Source: Ralstonia sp. UBA689
GTDB taxonomy: Bacteria; Pseudomonadota; Gammaproteobacteria; Burkholderiales; Burkholderiaceae
DNA length: 64,000 nt
Reading direction: 5' to 3'
NCBI RefSeq assembly: GCF_002298975.1
Contig: NZ_DBMV01000041.1
Span: 136,212-200,211 of the forward strand
Below the pieces are notes generated by a model. The model ran no database searches and was not told the DNA's origin. It saw only the letters and a program-made list of their open reading frames with translations. This document shows positions 26,209 through 34,936 of this stretch, piece by piece. Position 1 is the stretch's first letter. Each line of letters opens with the position of its first letter. The translations under genes were made by a program, and so were the position numbers.

Positions 26209-26484
26209 TCAGGCAGCCAACGCTCGGGCCGCGATGGCCTGGTCATTGGCGACGGGCTCGTCGCGGCGCTCGATTATGGCATGCGTGCTTGCGCGACCCA
26301 ACACCTGATCGACGGGAATGCAGCTCACCGCTTCGGCGAGCACCTGCTTGGCGCAGTCCCGGCATTGTCCGCAGCACGTGCCGACGCCCAGCGTTTCGGC
26401 GAGTTCATCCAGCGTCGAGACGCCCAAACGGGCGGCGCCATGGATTTCGCGGTCGGTCACTTGGTTGCAGATGCAGACGTACAC
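26209..26484 (-). CDS. bfd: Bacterioferritin-associated ferredoxin
   Basis: A 91-residue BFD-like [2Fe-2S] protein that passes electrons to bacterioferritin to release stored iron. Cluster cysteines are Cys4, Cys6, Cys38 and Cys41 (VCIC and TCCGQC), matching the E. coli Bfd positions. The C-terminus is about 25 residues longer than E. coli Bfd. The start is GTG at 26484, six bases after GGAGG. A candidate Fur box lies upstream, fitting induction under iron starvation. Confidence 0.92.
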   Translation of the reverse strand: MYVCICNQVTDREIHGAARLGVSTLDELAETLGVGTCCGQCRDCAKQVLAEAVSCIPVDQVLGRASTHAIIERRDEPVANDQAIAARALAA

Positions 26485-26541
26485 GGGATTCCTCCAGCAA
26501 CGCTCAAAACGCGCTGCCGGGCCAGAATAACAGAGAACGCA

Positions 26542-26560
26542 AATGCGAACAATTCTTGTT
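26542..26560 (-). promoter_or_regulatory. Candidate Fur box upstream of bfd
   Basis: AATGCGAACAATTCTTGTT matches about 13 of 18 informative positions of the extended Fur consensus AATGATAATNATTCTCATT. It lies 58 bp upstream of the bfd start codon. Aligned by eye; not verified. Confidence 0.4.
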
Positions 26561-26705
26561 CTACCCCATTCGAGCGACAGGGATATGCGGGTGCACGCAA
26601 GACGTCTTTTCACGAAAATACGTGCAACTTCAATCACTTAGAGGAAGATTCTACCCAAACGGGGCGACGCGCCGGCACAACGGCCGGCGCTTGGGAGGAG
26701 AGCGA

Positions 26706-28457
26706 TCAGGCGCGAGCCAGCGCGCCCAATGCGTCCTGGATTTCGGTTGACTCGCAGGCGTGCAGCAGGCGGTCGACCTCGCGCATCAGGCGCGGACGAT
26801 CGGCACGCAGGATCTGTTGCTTGACGCTCAGCAACTGCGACGGGTGCATCGAGAACTCGGTCAGCCCCATGCCGAGCAGCAGGCGCGTCATGGTGGAATC
26901 GCCCGCCATCTCGCCGCACACCGACACCGGCTTGCCGGCCTGATGCCCCTCACGAATGGTGCGCGCGATCAACTGCAGCACGGCCGGATGTAGCGGGTCA
27001 TACAGATGCGCGACCGCGTTGTCGGCGCGATCGATCGCCAGCGTGTACTGGATCAAGTCATTGGTGCCGATCGAGAGGAAATCCATGCGGCGCAGGAACA
27101 CCGGCAGGATCAGCACGGCGGCCGGAATCTCGATCATGGCGCCGACCTTGATGGCCGGGTCGTAGACGATGCCGTCGGCATCGAGCGAGGCCTTGGCCCG
27201 CTCGATCAGTTCCAGCGTCTGGTCGATCTCGCGGGCGTGCGCGAGCATCGGCACGAGAATCTTCACTGGCCCGAAAGCAGACGCCCGCAGCAGCGCACGC
27301 AACTGCGTCAGGAACATCGCCGGCTCCGAAAGCGACCAGCGGATCGCGCGCAACCCCAGCGCCGGGTTGGGCGCCGTCTCGAACAGGTCGTCGCGGATGT
27401 CGAGCGGCTTGTCGGCACCGATATCGATCGTGCGGATCGTCACCGGCAGGCCCTGCATCGCCTCGACCGCTGTACGATACGCGCGGAACTGCTCTTCCTC
27501 GTCGGGCAGCGCACCACGCCGGTTCATGAAGAGGAATTCGGAGCGGAACAGGCCCACGCCCACGGCACCGGCCTTCACGGCAGCGGCCGCATCCTCTGGC
27601 ATCTCGATGTTGGCCAGCAGGTCGATCTGCGTGCCATCGAGCGTGACGGTGGGCGTGTGACGCAGGCGCTCGAGCCGCTTCTTCTGTAGCTCGCCCTCGC
27701 TGCGGCGGTGGCGATATTCCTCGAGGATGGCCGCACTCGGATCGACGATGACGATGCCGGTGTCGCCGTCGATGATGACGGTGTCGTCCTGGCGAATCAG
27801 CGTACTGGCGTTGTGCACGCCCACCGCGGCCGGAATGTCCAGGCTGCGCGCGACGATGGCGGTGTGCGAGGTGCGCCCGCCCAGGTCGGTCACGAAGCCG
27901 GCGAAGGTCTGTCCACGGAACTGCAGCATGTCGGCCGGCGCAATGTCGTGCGCGACGACGATCATGCCCGCATCCGGATCGCAACCCGCAGCCACGGGTG
28001 CCGGCGCCAGCGCGGGCGCGCCGGCCAGCACCTTCAGAATGCGCTCGACCACTTGCTCGATGTCTGCCTTGCGCTCGCGCAGGTATTCGTCTTCGATCTC
28101 GCCGAACTGGCGGATCAGTTCTTCAAGCTGGGTGGTCAGCGCCCACTCGGCGTTGTAGCGGCGCTGGCGAATCAGCGTCTCGGGCACCTGCGAGAGCAGC
28201 GCGTCGTCGAGGATCATCGCGTGCACGTCGAGGAAGGCGCCCATCTCTTCGGGCGCATCGGCAGGCAGGTCGCGCTTGAGCGTGACCAGTTCGGCGCGCA
28301 CGGCGGCGCGGGCGCTGCGCAAGCGCTCGACTTCAGCGTCGAGCTTGTCTTCGTCGACCAGGTAGTGGGACACGTCCAGAGCTGCGCGCGCCAACATATG
28401 GGCACGGCCGATAGCGATGCCGCGCGAGACCGGGATGCCGTGCAGGGTGAAGGGCAT
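26706..28457 (-). CDS. ptsI: PTS enzyme I (phosphoenolpyruvate-protein phosphotransferase)
   Basis: A 583-residue enzyme that takes phosphate from PEP onto a histidine and passes it to HPr. The active site His198 is in DLGGRTSHTAIVARSL; the PEP-binding domain has GVGLFRSEFLFMNR, the SIGTNDLIQYTLAIDRA motif and VSVCGEMAGD near the C-terminus. It follows HPr by 35 bp. No sugar-specific EIIB/EIIC lies here, so the chain probably serves regulation rather than uptake. Confidence 0.96.
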   Translation of the reverse strand: MPFTLHGIPVSRGIAIGRAHMLARAALDVSHYLVDEDKLDAEVERLRSARAAVRAELVTLKRDLPADAPEEMGAFLDVHAMILDDALLSQVPETLIRQRRYNAEWALTTQLEELIRQFGEIEDEYLRERKADIEQVVERILKVLAGAPALAPAPVAAGCDPDAGMIVVAHDIAPADMLQFRGQTFAGFVTDLGGRTSHTAIVARSLDIPAAVGVHNASTLIRQDDTVIIDGDTGIVIVDPSAAILEEYRHRRSEGELQKKRLERLRHTPTVTLDGTQIDLLANIEMPEDAAAAVKAGAVGVGLFRSEFLFMNRRGALPDEEEQFRAYRTAVEAMQGLPVTIRTIDIGADKPLDIRDDLFETAPNPALGLRAIRWSLSEPAMFLTQLRALLRASAFGPVKILVPMLAHAREIDQTLELIERAKASLDADGIVYDPAIKVGAMIEIPAAVLILPVFLRRMDFLSIGTNDLIQYTLAIDRADNAVAHLYDPLHPAVLQLIARTIREGHQAGKPVSVCGEMAGDSTMTRLLLGMGLTEFSMHPSQLLSVKQQILRADRPRLMREVDRLLHACESTEIQDALGALARA

Positions 28458-28492
28458 AGAGGCGCGAGTGAGGCCTGCGGTTGGGTAGCGGG

Positions 28493-28762
28493 TTATTCGC
28501 CTTCGCCGAAACGGTCGTTGATGAGCGCGACCAAGCCATCCATGGCAGCCTGTTCGTCGGGACCTTCGATCTCCAACGAGACGGTGGAGCCGATGCCCGC
28601 AGCCAACATCATCACACCCATGATGCTCTTGGCGTCGACCTGGCGGCCGTTACGCGCCATCTTGATCTGACTGTCGAACTTGCTGGCGAGCTGCGTGAGT
28701 TTGGCGGAGGCGCGGGCATGCAGCCCGAGCTTATTGATGATGGTGATATCCCTCTGCAGCAT
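28493..28762 (-). CDS. Phosphocarrier protein HPr
   Basis: An 89-residue HPr with the phosphorylated His15 in NKLGLHARASA and a Ser46 region AKSIMGVMMLA, the site that HPr kinase modifies in bacteria that have HprK. The start at 28762 lies inside the 3' end of the EIIA gene, a 32-bp overlap that suggests coupled translation. It passes phosphate from enzyme I to EIIA. Confidence 0.95.
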   Translation of the reverse strand: MLQRDITIINKLGLHARASAKLTQLASKFDSQIKMARNGRQVDAKSIMGVMMLAAGIGSTVSLEIEGPDEQAAMDGLVALINDRFGEGE

Positions 28763-29186
28763 ATTTGTCCGGATGGTTGGCAACCTGGTTCTGAACGGCT
28801 GTCGAGCCGACCTGCAGTACGCCCTGTGAGCCGCCGGCCAACGCCTTGGCGGCAAGCTGGTCCAGCTTTTCGGTGCGATAGCAGATGGCGCGTACCAGCA
28901 TCGGCAGGTTCACGCCGGCCAGCACGCGTACGCGGCCCGGATCGGCCAGACGCGACGCAATGTTGGCGGGTGTCGCGCCGAAGATGTCGGTGAGCACCAG
29001 CGCGCCGTTGTCTTCGATGAGTTCACTGAGCTTGTCGCGCGCCTGCGCAAGTACCGCAGCCGGCTCGGCATCGGGCAGGACGTCGATCGCACCCAGCCGT
29101 TCAGGCTGGCCGCAATACACGTGTGCAGCGCAATCGCGCAGTGCGCTGGCCAGCGGCGCATGAGCGATGATCAGAATCCCTGCCAT
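28731..29186 (-). CDS. PTS EIIA component, mannose/fructose family
   Basis: A 151-residue EIIA domain of the ManX type. It begins MAGILIIAHAPLASAL with the likely phosphohistidine His9, and has the family motif LVLTDIFGATPANIA. The C-terminal tail (residues about 125-151) extends beyond the domain and ends in three histidines. It stands alone without EIIB or EIIC partners, so it is probably a regulatory acceptor of the HPr phosphate, as in other beta- and alphaproteobacteria. It lies between gshB and HPr. Confidence 0.92.
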   Translation of the reverse strand: MAGILIIAHAPLASALRDCAAHVYCGQPERLGAIDVLPDAEPAAVLAQARDKLSELIEDNGALVLTDIFGATPANIASRLADPGRVRVLAGVNLPMLVRAICYRTEKLDQLAAKALAGGSQGVLQVGSTAVQNQVANHPDKYAAEGYHHHQ

Positions 29187-29305
29187 GATCGAAAAGCGAA
29201 TCGGTGTGAGACCGATTGTATCAGGGCCATTTGTGGCCAATGTGCGCCGATGTGGCGAAACTCCCCCGAGCGAGGGACACCCGCCGGAGGGGCTAAGCCA
29301 TTTGC

Positions 29306-30286
29306 CTAGGCCAGCTTGCGGCCCAGCCCGCTCGTCTTGCCGACGGCGCGCTCCAGTGCGTCGATGAACATCCCGGCGACATTGAAGCCGGTCTGCTGGG
29401 TGATTTCCTGGAAGCAGGTCGGGCTGGTGACGTTGACCTCGGTCAGGAAGTCGCCGATGACATCCAGGCCGACCAGTAGCAGGCCGCGCTGCCACAGCAC
29501 CGGCGCAAGTGCATGCGCAATCACCTGATCGCGTTCCGACAGCGGCTGTGCGCGGCCCGTGCCGCCGGCGGCCAGGTTGCCGCGCACCTCGCCCGCCATC
29601 GGAACGCGGGCCAGCGAATGCGGCACCGGCGAGCCGCCGATCAGCAGGATGCGCTTGTCGCCCTCGCGAATGGCCGGGATGTACTGCTGGGCCATGATCG
29701 TGCGCGCACCGTTGTCAGTCAGCGTCTCGATGACGGCGCCGAGATTCAGGCCGTCAGCCCCGACGCGGAAGATGCCGGTGCCGCCCATGCCGTCCAGCGG
29801 CTTGAAAATGACGTCGCCCTGTTCAGCGTGGAAGTCGCGCAGGCGCTTGGCATCACGCGACACGATGGTCGGCACGGTGAACTCGCGGAACTGCGCAATG
29901 GACAGCTTCTCGGAGTGATCGCGAATCGCCTGCGGCTTGTTGAACACGCGTGCGCCCTGCCGCTCGGCAATCTCCAGCAGCCAGGTGCTGGTGACGTACT
30001 CCATGTCGAACGGCGGGTCCTTGCGCATCAGCACGGCGTCAAAACCGGTGAGCGGCAGCAGGCGTGGGTCGCCAGAGCGATACCAGTCTTGCCCATCCTC
30101 CTCGTTGCCGGTCAGGGCGATGGGCGTGGTGACGGCCTCGACCACGTTGCCAGACAGCGTGAGCTGCGATTGCAGGCACGTGTAGATGGCGTAGCCGCGC
30201 GCTGTCGCCTCGCGCATCATCGCGAAGGTGGAATCCTTGTAGATCTTGAACGTCGACAGCGGATCGACGATGAACAGGATGCGCAT
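29306..30286 (-). CDS. gshB: Glutathione synthetase
   Basis: A 326-residue ATP-grasp ligase that adds glycine to gamma-glutamylcysteine. It starts MRILFIVDPLSTFKIYKDST and carries LMRKDPPFDMEYV, the ATP-grasp GDVIFKPLDGMGGTGIFR and the C-terminal LLVGLDVIGDFLTEVNVTSPT. It is 34 bp downstream of gshA; together they make glutathione from glutamate, cysteine and glycine. Confidence 0.97.
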   Translation of the reverse strand: MRILFIVDPLSTFKIYKDSTFAMMREATARGYAIYTCLQSQLTLSGNVVEAVTTPIALTGNEEDGQDWYRSGDPRLLPLTGFDAVLMRKDPPFDMEYVTSTWLLEIAERQGARVFNKPQAIRDHSEKLSIAQFREFTVPTIVSRDAKRLRDFHAEQGDVIFKPLDGMGGTGIFRVGADGLNLGAVIETLTDNGARTIMAQQYIPAIREGDKRILLIGGSPVPHSLARVPMAGEVRGNLAAGGTGRAQPLSERDQVIAHALAPVLWQRGLLLVGLDVIGDFLTEVNVTSPTCFQEITQQTGFNVAGMFIDALERAVGKTSGLGRKLA

Positions 30287-30320
30287 GGTGGCTCCAATGA
30301 CCGTAGTCGTGATGCAGCGG

Positions 30321-31616
30321 TCAGATCAGCGGGTTCGGGTCGGTCTTCTCGAGCTCAAGCGACGCGGCCAGCAGGGCCAAGCGCGCCACCACGCCATACA
30401 TATAGAAGCGGTTGGGCTCGCCGGCGCCCGGCTTGGCATGGCTGTCCGGCAGCGAGTTCGACGCAAACGGCAGCGGCACGAAATGCATGCCCGGGGCATT
30501 GAGATTCTCGTCCACGCCACGGCCCGTGTGAACCCGGTAGAACCCGCCAACCACGTAGCGATCGATCATGTAGACCACCGGTTCGGCCACCGCTTCGTTG
30601 ATCTTCTCGAAGGTATGCACGCCTTCCTGCACGATCACTTCGGAGACCTCCAGGCCTTCCTTGACCACGCTCATCTTGTTGCGCTCCTTCCGGTTGAGGC
30701 CCTTGACCTCGGAAGGATCGCGCACGGTCATTACCCCCATGCCGTAGGTGCCGGCATCGGCCTTGACCACCACATACGGGGTCTCGGTCACGCCGTATTC
30801 CTTGTACTTCTTGGCGGTCTTCTTGAGGATGGTCTCCACTGCGTGGGCAAGCTCCTCCTCGCCGGTGCGCTCGTGGAAGTCAAGGCCGCCGCACTTGGTG
30901 AAGTACGGATTGACCATCCACGGGTCGATATCAATCAGCTTGGCGAACTTCTTGGCCACTTCGTCATAGGCGGCGAAATGGTTGGTCTTGCGCCGCTGCG
31001 ACCAGCCCGCGTGCAGCGGCGGCAGCAGATATTGTTCGTGAATGTTCTCAAGGATGGGCGGCACGCCCGCCGACAAGTCGTTATTCAGCAGGATCGAGCA
31101 CGGATCGAAGTCTTCCATGCCCAGCCGGCGGCCTTTGGTGCCGATGCGCTTGATCGGCTCGACCACCAGGCGCTGGCCGTCGGGCAGGTCGATCGGGGTC
31201 GGCTCCGTGATGTCTTCGGACAGCGAACCCAGACGCACATTCAGCCCGGCCTGGCGCATGATCTGCGACAGGCGCGCCACGTTCTGTAGATAGAACATGT
31301 TGCGCGTATGGCGCTCAGGAATCAGCAGCAGGTTCTTGGCGTCCGGGCAGATTTTCTCGATGGCGGCCATGGCGGCCTGCACGGCCAGCGGCAGCATCTC
31401 GGGCGCCAGATTGTTGAAACCGCCCGGGAACAGGTTCGTGTCGACCGGCGCCAGCTTGAAGCCGGCGTTGCGCAAATCGACCGAACAGTAGAACGGCGGC
31501 GTGTGTTCCTGCCATTCCAGGCGGAACCAGCGTTCGATGGCGGGCGTGGCGTCAAGAATCTTCTGCTCGAGCTCCAGCAGCGGCCCGTTCAGCGCGGTGA
31601 TCAAGTGCGGAACCAT
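30321..31616 (-). CDS. gshA: Glutamate-cysteine ligase, proteobacterial (Acidithiobacillus-type) form
   Basis: A 431-residue enzyme making gamma-glutamylcysteine. It belongs to the distinct GshA group first described from Acidithiobacillus ferrooxidans, not the E. coli or plant type; characteristic segments are CSVDLRNAGFKLAPVDTNLFPGGFNNL near the N-terminus and YVVVKADAGTYGMGVMTVRD. The start at 31616 follows AGGAAGGG; a longer frame exists upstream without similarity. A TACAAT word at 31652-31657 on the minus strand could be its -10. Confidence 0.93.
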   Translation of the reverse strand: MVPHLITALNGPLLELEQKILDATPAIERWFRLEWQEHTPPFYCSVDLRNAGFKLAPVDTNLFPGGFNNLAPEMLPLAVQAAMAAIEKICPDAKNLLLIPERHTRNMFYLQNVARLSQIMRQAGLNVRLGSLSEDITEPTPIDLPDGQRLVVEPIKRIGTKGRRLGMEDFDPCSILLNNDLSAGVPPILENIHEQYLLPPLHAGWSQRRKTNHFAAYDEVAKKFAKLIDIDPWMVNPYFTKCGGLDFHERTGEEELAHAVETILKKTAKKYKEYGVTETPYVVVKADAGTYGMGVMTVRDPSEVKGLNRKERNKMSVVKEGLEVSEVIVQEGVHTFEKINEAVAEPVVYMIDRYVVGGFYRVHTGRGVDENLNAPGMHFVPLPFASNSLPDSHAKPGAGEPNRFYMYGVVARLALLAASLELEKTDPNPLI

Positions 31617-31770
31617 ACCCTTCCTATTGATGTAATTTATCGCCCGCTCCGATTGTAGAGGAACAGACAATAGCTTGCAGACGACAGCGGGCTATCGATA
31701 TGCGGGCGGCGGAGGGTTTCGCAAGGGGGGGGGGTGCGGCAAAGCACAAGGCCACACGAGAACAGCGGGC

Positions 31771-31798
31771 AAAAAAAAAGCGCGGGGCTGCCGCGCTT
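31771..31798 (-). terminator. Strong minus-strand terminator (small RNA 3' end)
   Basis: An 8-bp perfect stem AAGCGCGG / CCGCGCTT with loop GGCTG, followed on the minus strand by nine T. It lies 220 bp after the amtB stop, beyond a first amtB terminator, and has no gene directly before it. Confidence 0.8.
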
Positions 31799-31851
31799 GG
31801 GGAATAGCCTGACAGATACGGGGAGCGTTCTGCAGGTGGAGGAAACCACGT
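31771..31851 (-). ncRNA. Candidate small RNA with anti-Shine-Dalgarno loop
   Basis: On the minus strand a promoter is followed by about 80 bases ending in a strong terminator (AAGCGCGG, loop, CCGCGCTT, then nine T). The 5' part folds as GTGG-TTTCCT-CCAC (31849-31836), showing a pyrimidine loop UUUCCU next to CC that is complementary to a ribosome-binding site (AGGAAA / GGAGG). A C-rich single-stranded stretch (CGCTCCCCG) follows. No open frame with a start signal fits. The layout is that of a trans-acting sRNA, but it could also be a second terminator or a leader fragment. Unverified. Confidence 0.5.
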
Positions 31852-31855
31852 CTGC

Positions 31856-31884
31856 AATGTAAGCGTCCGCATAACGACAGGCAA
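31856..31884 (-). promoter_or_regulatory. Candidate sigma-70 promoter of the small RNA
   Basis: TTGCCT (31879-31884), a 17-base spacer and TACATT (31856-31861), each 4/6 to consensus with ideal spacing. Transcription would start near 31849-31851, about 80 bases before the terminator. Confidence 0.45.
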
Positions 31885-31967
31885 TTGAAGGTTTTTAAGA
31901 TCGGAATTAAGGGCAGACGGCCCGCTCGCGGCATCCGACGGGCACTCGATCGTTTGAAACCGGGGGC

Positions 31968-31996
31968 AACAAAAAACCCGACACGCAGCCGGGTCT
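31968..31996 (-). terminator. Terminator after amtB
   Basis: On the minus strand ACCCG, a nine-base loop and CGGGT are followed by TTTTTTG. The stem is short (5-6 bp) but the T run is good and it sits 22 bp after the amtB stop. Confidence 0.6.
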
Positions 31997-32017
31997 TTTG
32001 CGGGATCGGGCAGACGA

Positions 32018-33547
32018 TCAGTCTTCGTAGGCGGTTTCGCCGTGGGACGTGATATCCAGACCTTCGCGCTCCTCTTCTTCCGGCACGCGCAGGCCGATGA
32101 TCGCGTCGACGATCTTGTACGAGATGAAGGCCACCACGCTCGACCAGATGATCGTGGTCAGCACGCCCTGGAGCTGGATCCACAACTGGCCGCCGATCGA
32201 GTAGCCGTCAGCCACCTTGTTGGCGACGTAGTCGTAGATGCCGGTGCCGCCCAGGCTCGGCGAGGCGAACACGCCGGTCAGCAGCGCGCCGAGGATACCG
32301 CCCACGCCGTGCACGCCGAACACGTCCAGCGTGTCGTCCATGCCCAGCATGCGCTTGAGGCCGTTCACGCCCCACAGGCACAGCAGGCCGGCGATGATGC
32401 CGAGCGCGATCGAACCCATCGGGCCGACAAAGCCGGCAGCCGGGGTGATCGCGACCAAGCCAGCCACGGCACCCGATGCGGCACCCAGCATCGACGGCTT
32501 GCTCTTGCCGATCCACTCGCCAAGGCTCCACGACAGCACAGCGGCGGCGGTGGCCAGCAGCGTGTTGACGAAGGCCAGTGCCGCGCTACCGTTGGCTTCC
32601 AGGGCCGAACCCGCGTTGAAGCCGAACCAGCCGAACCACAGCAGCGAGGCGCCGATCATGGTCATCGTCAGGCTGTGCGGCTTGAGCGCTTCACGGCCAA
32701 AGCCGATGCGCTTGCCGAACAGGAAGGCACCCACCAGACCCGCCACGGCGGCGTTGATGTGCACCACGGTACCGCCGGCAAAGTCCAGCGCACCCTTCTG
32801 GAACAGCCAGCCCGACTTGGCCGTCATCACTTCAGCGGCCTTAGCGTCGGTAAAGCCGTCCGGACCCGGCCAGAACCAGACCATGTGGGCGATCGGCAGG
32901 TAGCTGAAGGTGAACCACAGCACCACGAACAGCAGCACGGCAGAGAACTTCGCACGCTCCGCGAAAGCGCCGATGATCAGCGCGCAGGTGATCGCGGCGA
33001 ACGCGCCCTGGAAGGCGAAGTACGCGAACTCCGGCACCACCACACCCTTGCTGAAGGTGGCGGCCACCGAATCCGGCGTCATGCCCTTCAGGAACAGGCG
33101 ATCAAGCCCGCCGAAGAATGCGTTGCCCTCGGTGAAGGCGAAGCTGTAGCCGTAGACGGCCCACAGGATGATGACGAGCGCGAAGATGCCCGTACATTGC
33201 ATCAGCACCGACAGCATATTCTTCTTGCGCACCAGACCGCCGTAGAACAGCGCCAGGCCCGGCAGCGTCATCAGAATCACGAACGCGGTGGAGACCAGCA
33301 GCCAGGCCGTGTCGCCCTTGTTGGGCACCGGCGTAGCCGCAGCCGGTGCCGCAGCGGCGGCCGGCGCGGCGGTAGCGGCCGCAGCCGGAGCAGCGGCGGC
33401 GTCGGATGCCGGAGCCGCAGCGGCGGCTGGTGCCGACGCTTCGGCAGCCGGCTTGTCCTGCGCCATGGCAGGCGCCGACATCACGGCGCCTGCGAGCACC
33501 GCAACGACGGCCCCCGCCGTCAGGAATCGTGTGAACCAGGTTTTCAT
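32018..33547 (-). CDS. amtB: Ammonium transporter
   Basis: A 509-residue Amt protein: a signal peptide, a long Ala/Pro linker (about 30-75) and eleven membrane helices. Family signatures include AWLLVSTAFVILMTLPGLALFYGGL, GGTVVHINAAVAGLVGA (with the conserved pore histidine) and FGVHGVGGILGALLTGVF (second pore histidine). It imports ammonium and is blocked by unmodified GlnK. It is 30 bp downstream of glnK. The Ala-rich linker after the signal peptide is longer than in E. coli AmtB. Confidence 0.96.
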   Translation of the reverse strand: MKTWFTRFLTAGAVVAVLAGAVMSAPAMAQDKPAAEASAPAAAAAPASDAAAAPAAAATAAPAAAAAPAAATPVPNKGDTAWLLVSTAFVILMTLPGLALFYGGLVRKKNMLSVLMQCTGIFALVIILWAVYGYSFAFTEGNAFFGGLDRLFLKGMTPDSVAATFSKGVVVPEFAYFAFQGAFAAITCALIIGAFAERAKFSAVLLFVVLWFTFSYLPIAHMVWFWPGPDGFTDAKAAEVMTAKSGWLFQKGALDFAGGTVVHINAAVAGLVGAFLFGKRIGFGREALKPHSLTMTMIGASLLWFGWFGFNAGSALEANGSAALAFVNTLLATAAAVLSWSLGEWIGKSKPSMLGAASGAVAGLVAITPAAGFVGPMGSIALGIIAGLLCLWGVNGLKRMLGMDDTLDVFGVHGVGGILGALLTGVFASPSLGGTGIYDYVANKVADGYSIGGQLWIQLQGVLTTIIWSSVVAFISYKIVDAIIGLRVPEEEEREGLDITSHGETAYED

Positions 33548-33577
33548 GTTTTGACCTCTTCCTTGGCTGATTGGGGC

Positions 33578-33916
<339 letters not shown>

Positions 33917-33968
33917 GCTGGATTCCTCCTCGGACGGCAGCGCCTGGGGGCGCCGCCGCGCATCATTG

Positions 33969-34787
33969 TTAGAAAGTCTTGGTAACCGACAGCAGGGCCG
34001 TGGCCTTGCCCATGTAGTTGCCGCGTGTGTTGGTGTAGAACACGCGCGAAGCGTTGGTATCGATGTAGGCCAGCGACGCCGTCCAGCCGCTGCCGAAATC
34101 CTTCGTCACGCCGACCTTCCAGTCGGTGTACGAGGCGCGCACGGCCTGGTGCGGCACCTGCTGGTAGCCGACGTGCAGGTTCAGTGTCAGGCCCCAGAAG
34201 CCGGTGTCGAAGTTGCCCGACAGATCGAAGTACTGGCTGTGGTGCGAATCGGGCGTGCCGAACAGGTTCGAGAACGCGTGCGAGTACTTGAACGTGACCG
34301 GGCCGTAGCCGATCTGCGCGTAGCCTTCCGTCGTGTGCGGACGCGTAAAGCCGTCGGGATAGCTGCCTGGGTAGTAGTACTGCAGCACGCCCACGTCGAT
34401 GGGCACGTCCTTGATGATCTCGGTCTTGTAGCCGCCGTAGAAGTCCATCTCGATTGGCGCGGAGACATTCGAGTTGGAATCGCTGAGCCAGCTGATCGAC
34501 GAGTTCCAGTTGCCGATATAGAAGCCCTCGGGTAGCACGCCGCCCGGAATCGCGTAGTCGAAGCCGCCCTGAATGGCGGGCTTATTGTTGGTCTGCATGA
34601 TGCCGCGATAGCGATACTGGCTGGCCAGCGTGACATTGGCGGTCAGCGCGGGCGCCGGAGCAGGCGCGGCGGCAGGTGCATCGGCCGCCGGTGCGGCAGG
34701 CGCAGTCTGGGCAATAGCGGATTGACCCATACCGGCAGCGGCACCGGTCAGCAACACCACACTGGCTGCGTACGCGAATTTCTTCAT
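33969..34787 (-). CDS. TorF-family putative porin of the nitrogen operon
   Basis: A 272-residue outer-membrane protein: a signal peptide (about 1-25, ending AIAQ), an Ala/Pro linker, then a beta-barrel with alternating aromatic strands starting LTANVTLASQYRYRGIMQTNNKPA and ending in an aromatic residue (SVTKTF). It belongs to the TorF putative porin family. GGGGGGAG precedes the ATG at 34787. It is the first gene of porin-glnK-amtB with a sigma-54 promoter upstream, so it probably admits a nitrogen source; the substrate is unknown. Confidence 0.88.
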   Translation of the reverse strand: MKKFAYAASVVLLTGAAAGMGQSAIAQTAPAAPAADAPAAAPAPAPALTANVTLASQYRYRGIMQTNNKPAIQGGFDYAIPGGVLPEGFYIGNWNSSISWLSDSNSNVSAPIEMDFYGGYKTEIIKDVPIDVGVLQYYYPGSYPDGFTRPHTTEGYAQIGYGPVTFKYSHAFSNLFGTPDSHHSQYFDLSGNFDTGFWGLTLNLHVGYQQVPHQAVRASYTDWKVGVTKDFGSGWTASLAYIDTNASRVFYTNTRGNYMGKATALLSVTKTF

Positions 34788-34843
34788 AACGGCTCCCCCC
34801 TTTAGAAGACGTGCAGAACGTGGAAAAAAAGTCGCACCTGTTC

Positions 34844-34859
34844 TGCAAGCGTCATGCCA
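34844..34859 (-). promoter_or_regulatory. Sigma-54 promoter of the porin-glnK-amtB operon
   Basis: On the minus strand TGGCATG, four bases, TTGCA. The invariant GG and GC are separated by exactly ten bases, matching the RpoN consensus TGGCACG-N4-TTGCA. Transcription would start near 34833, about 46 bases before the porin ATG. Confidence 0.85.
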
Positions 34860-34936
34860 TGTCGAGGTAGTGAAGTTCGAGGACATCCTCAACCGGAGGG
34901 CTACGCCAGCCTGGGGACTCCCAGGCATATAAATTG

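Larger units (their letters stand above)
31617..32017. other. Intergenic region between amtB and gshA (about 400 bp)
   Basis: No protein gene is credible here. It contains, from right to left on the minus strand, the amtB terminator, a candidate small RNA with its own promoter and terminator, a run of ten G residues (31725-31734) and the probable gshA promoter (-10 TACAAT at 31652-31657). Confidence 0.7.

Noticed and set aside
26669..26690. GC-rich hairpin GCGCCGG/CCGGCGC after ptsI, considered as a terminator
   Set aside because: No T run follows on the minus strand, so a rho-independent terminator is not supported.
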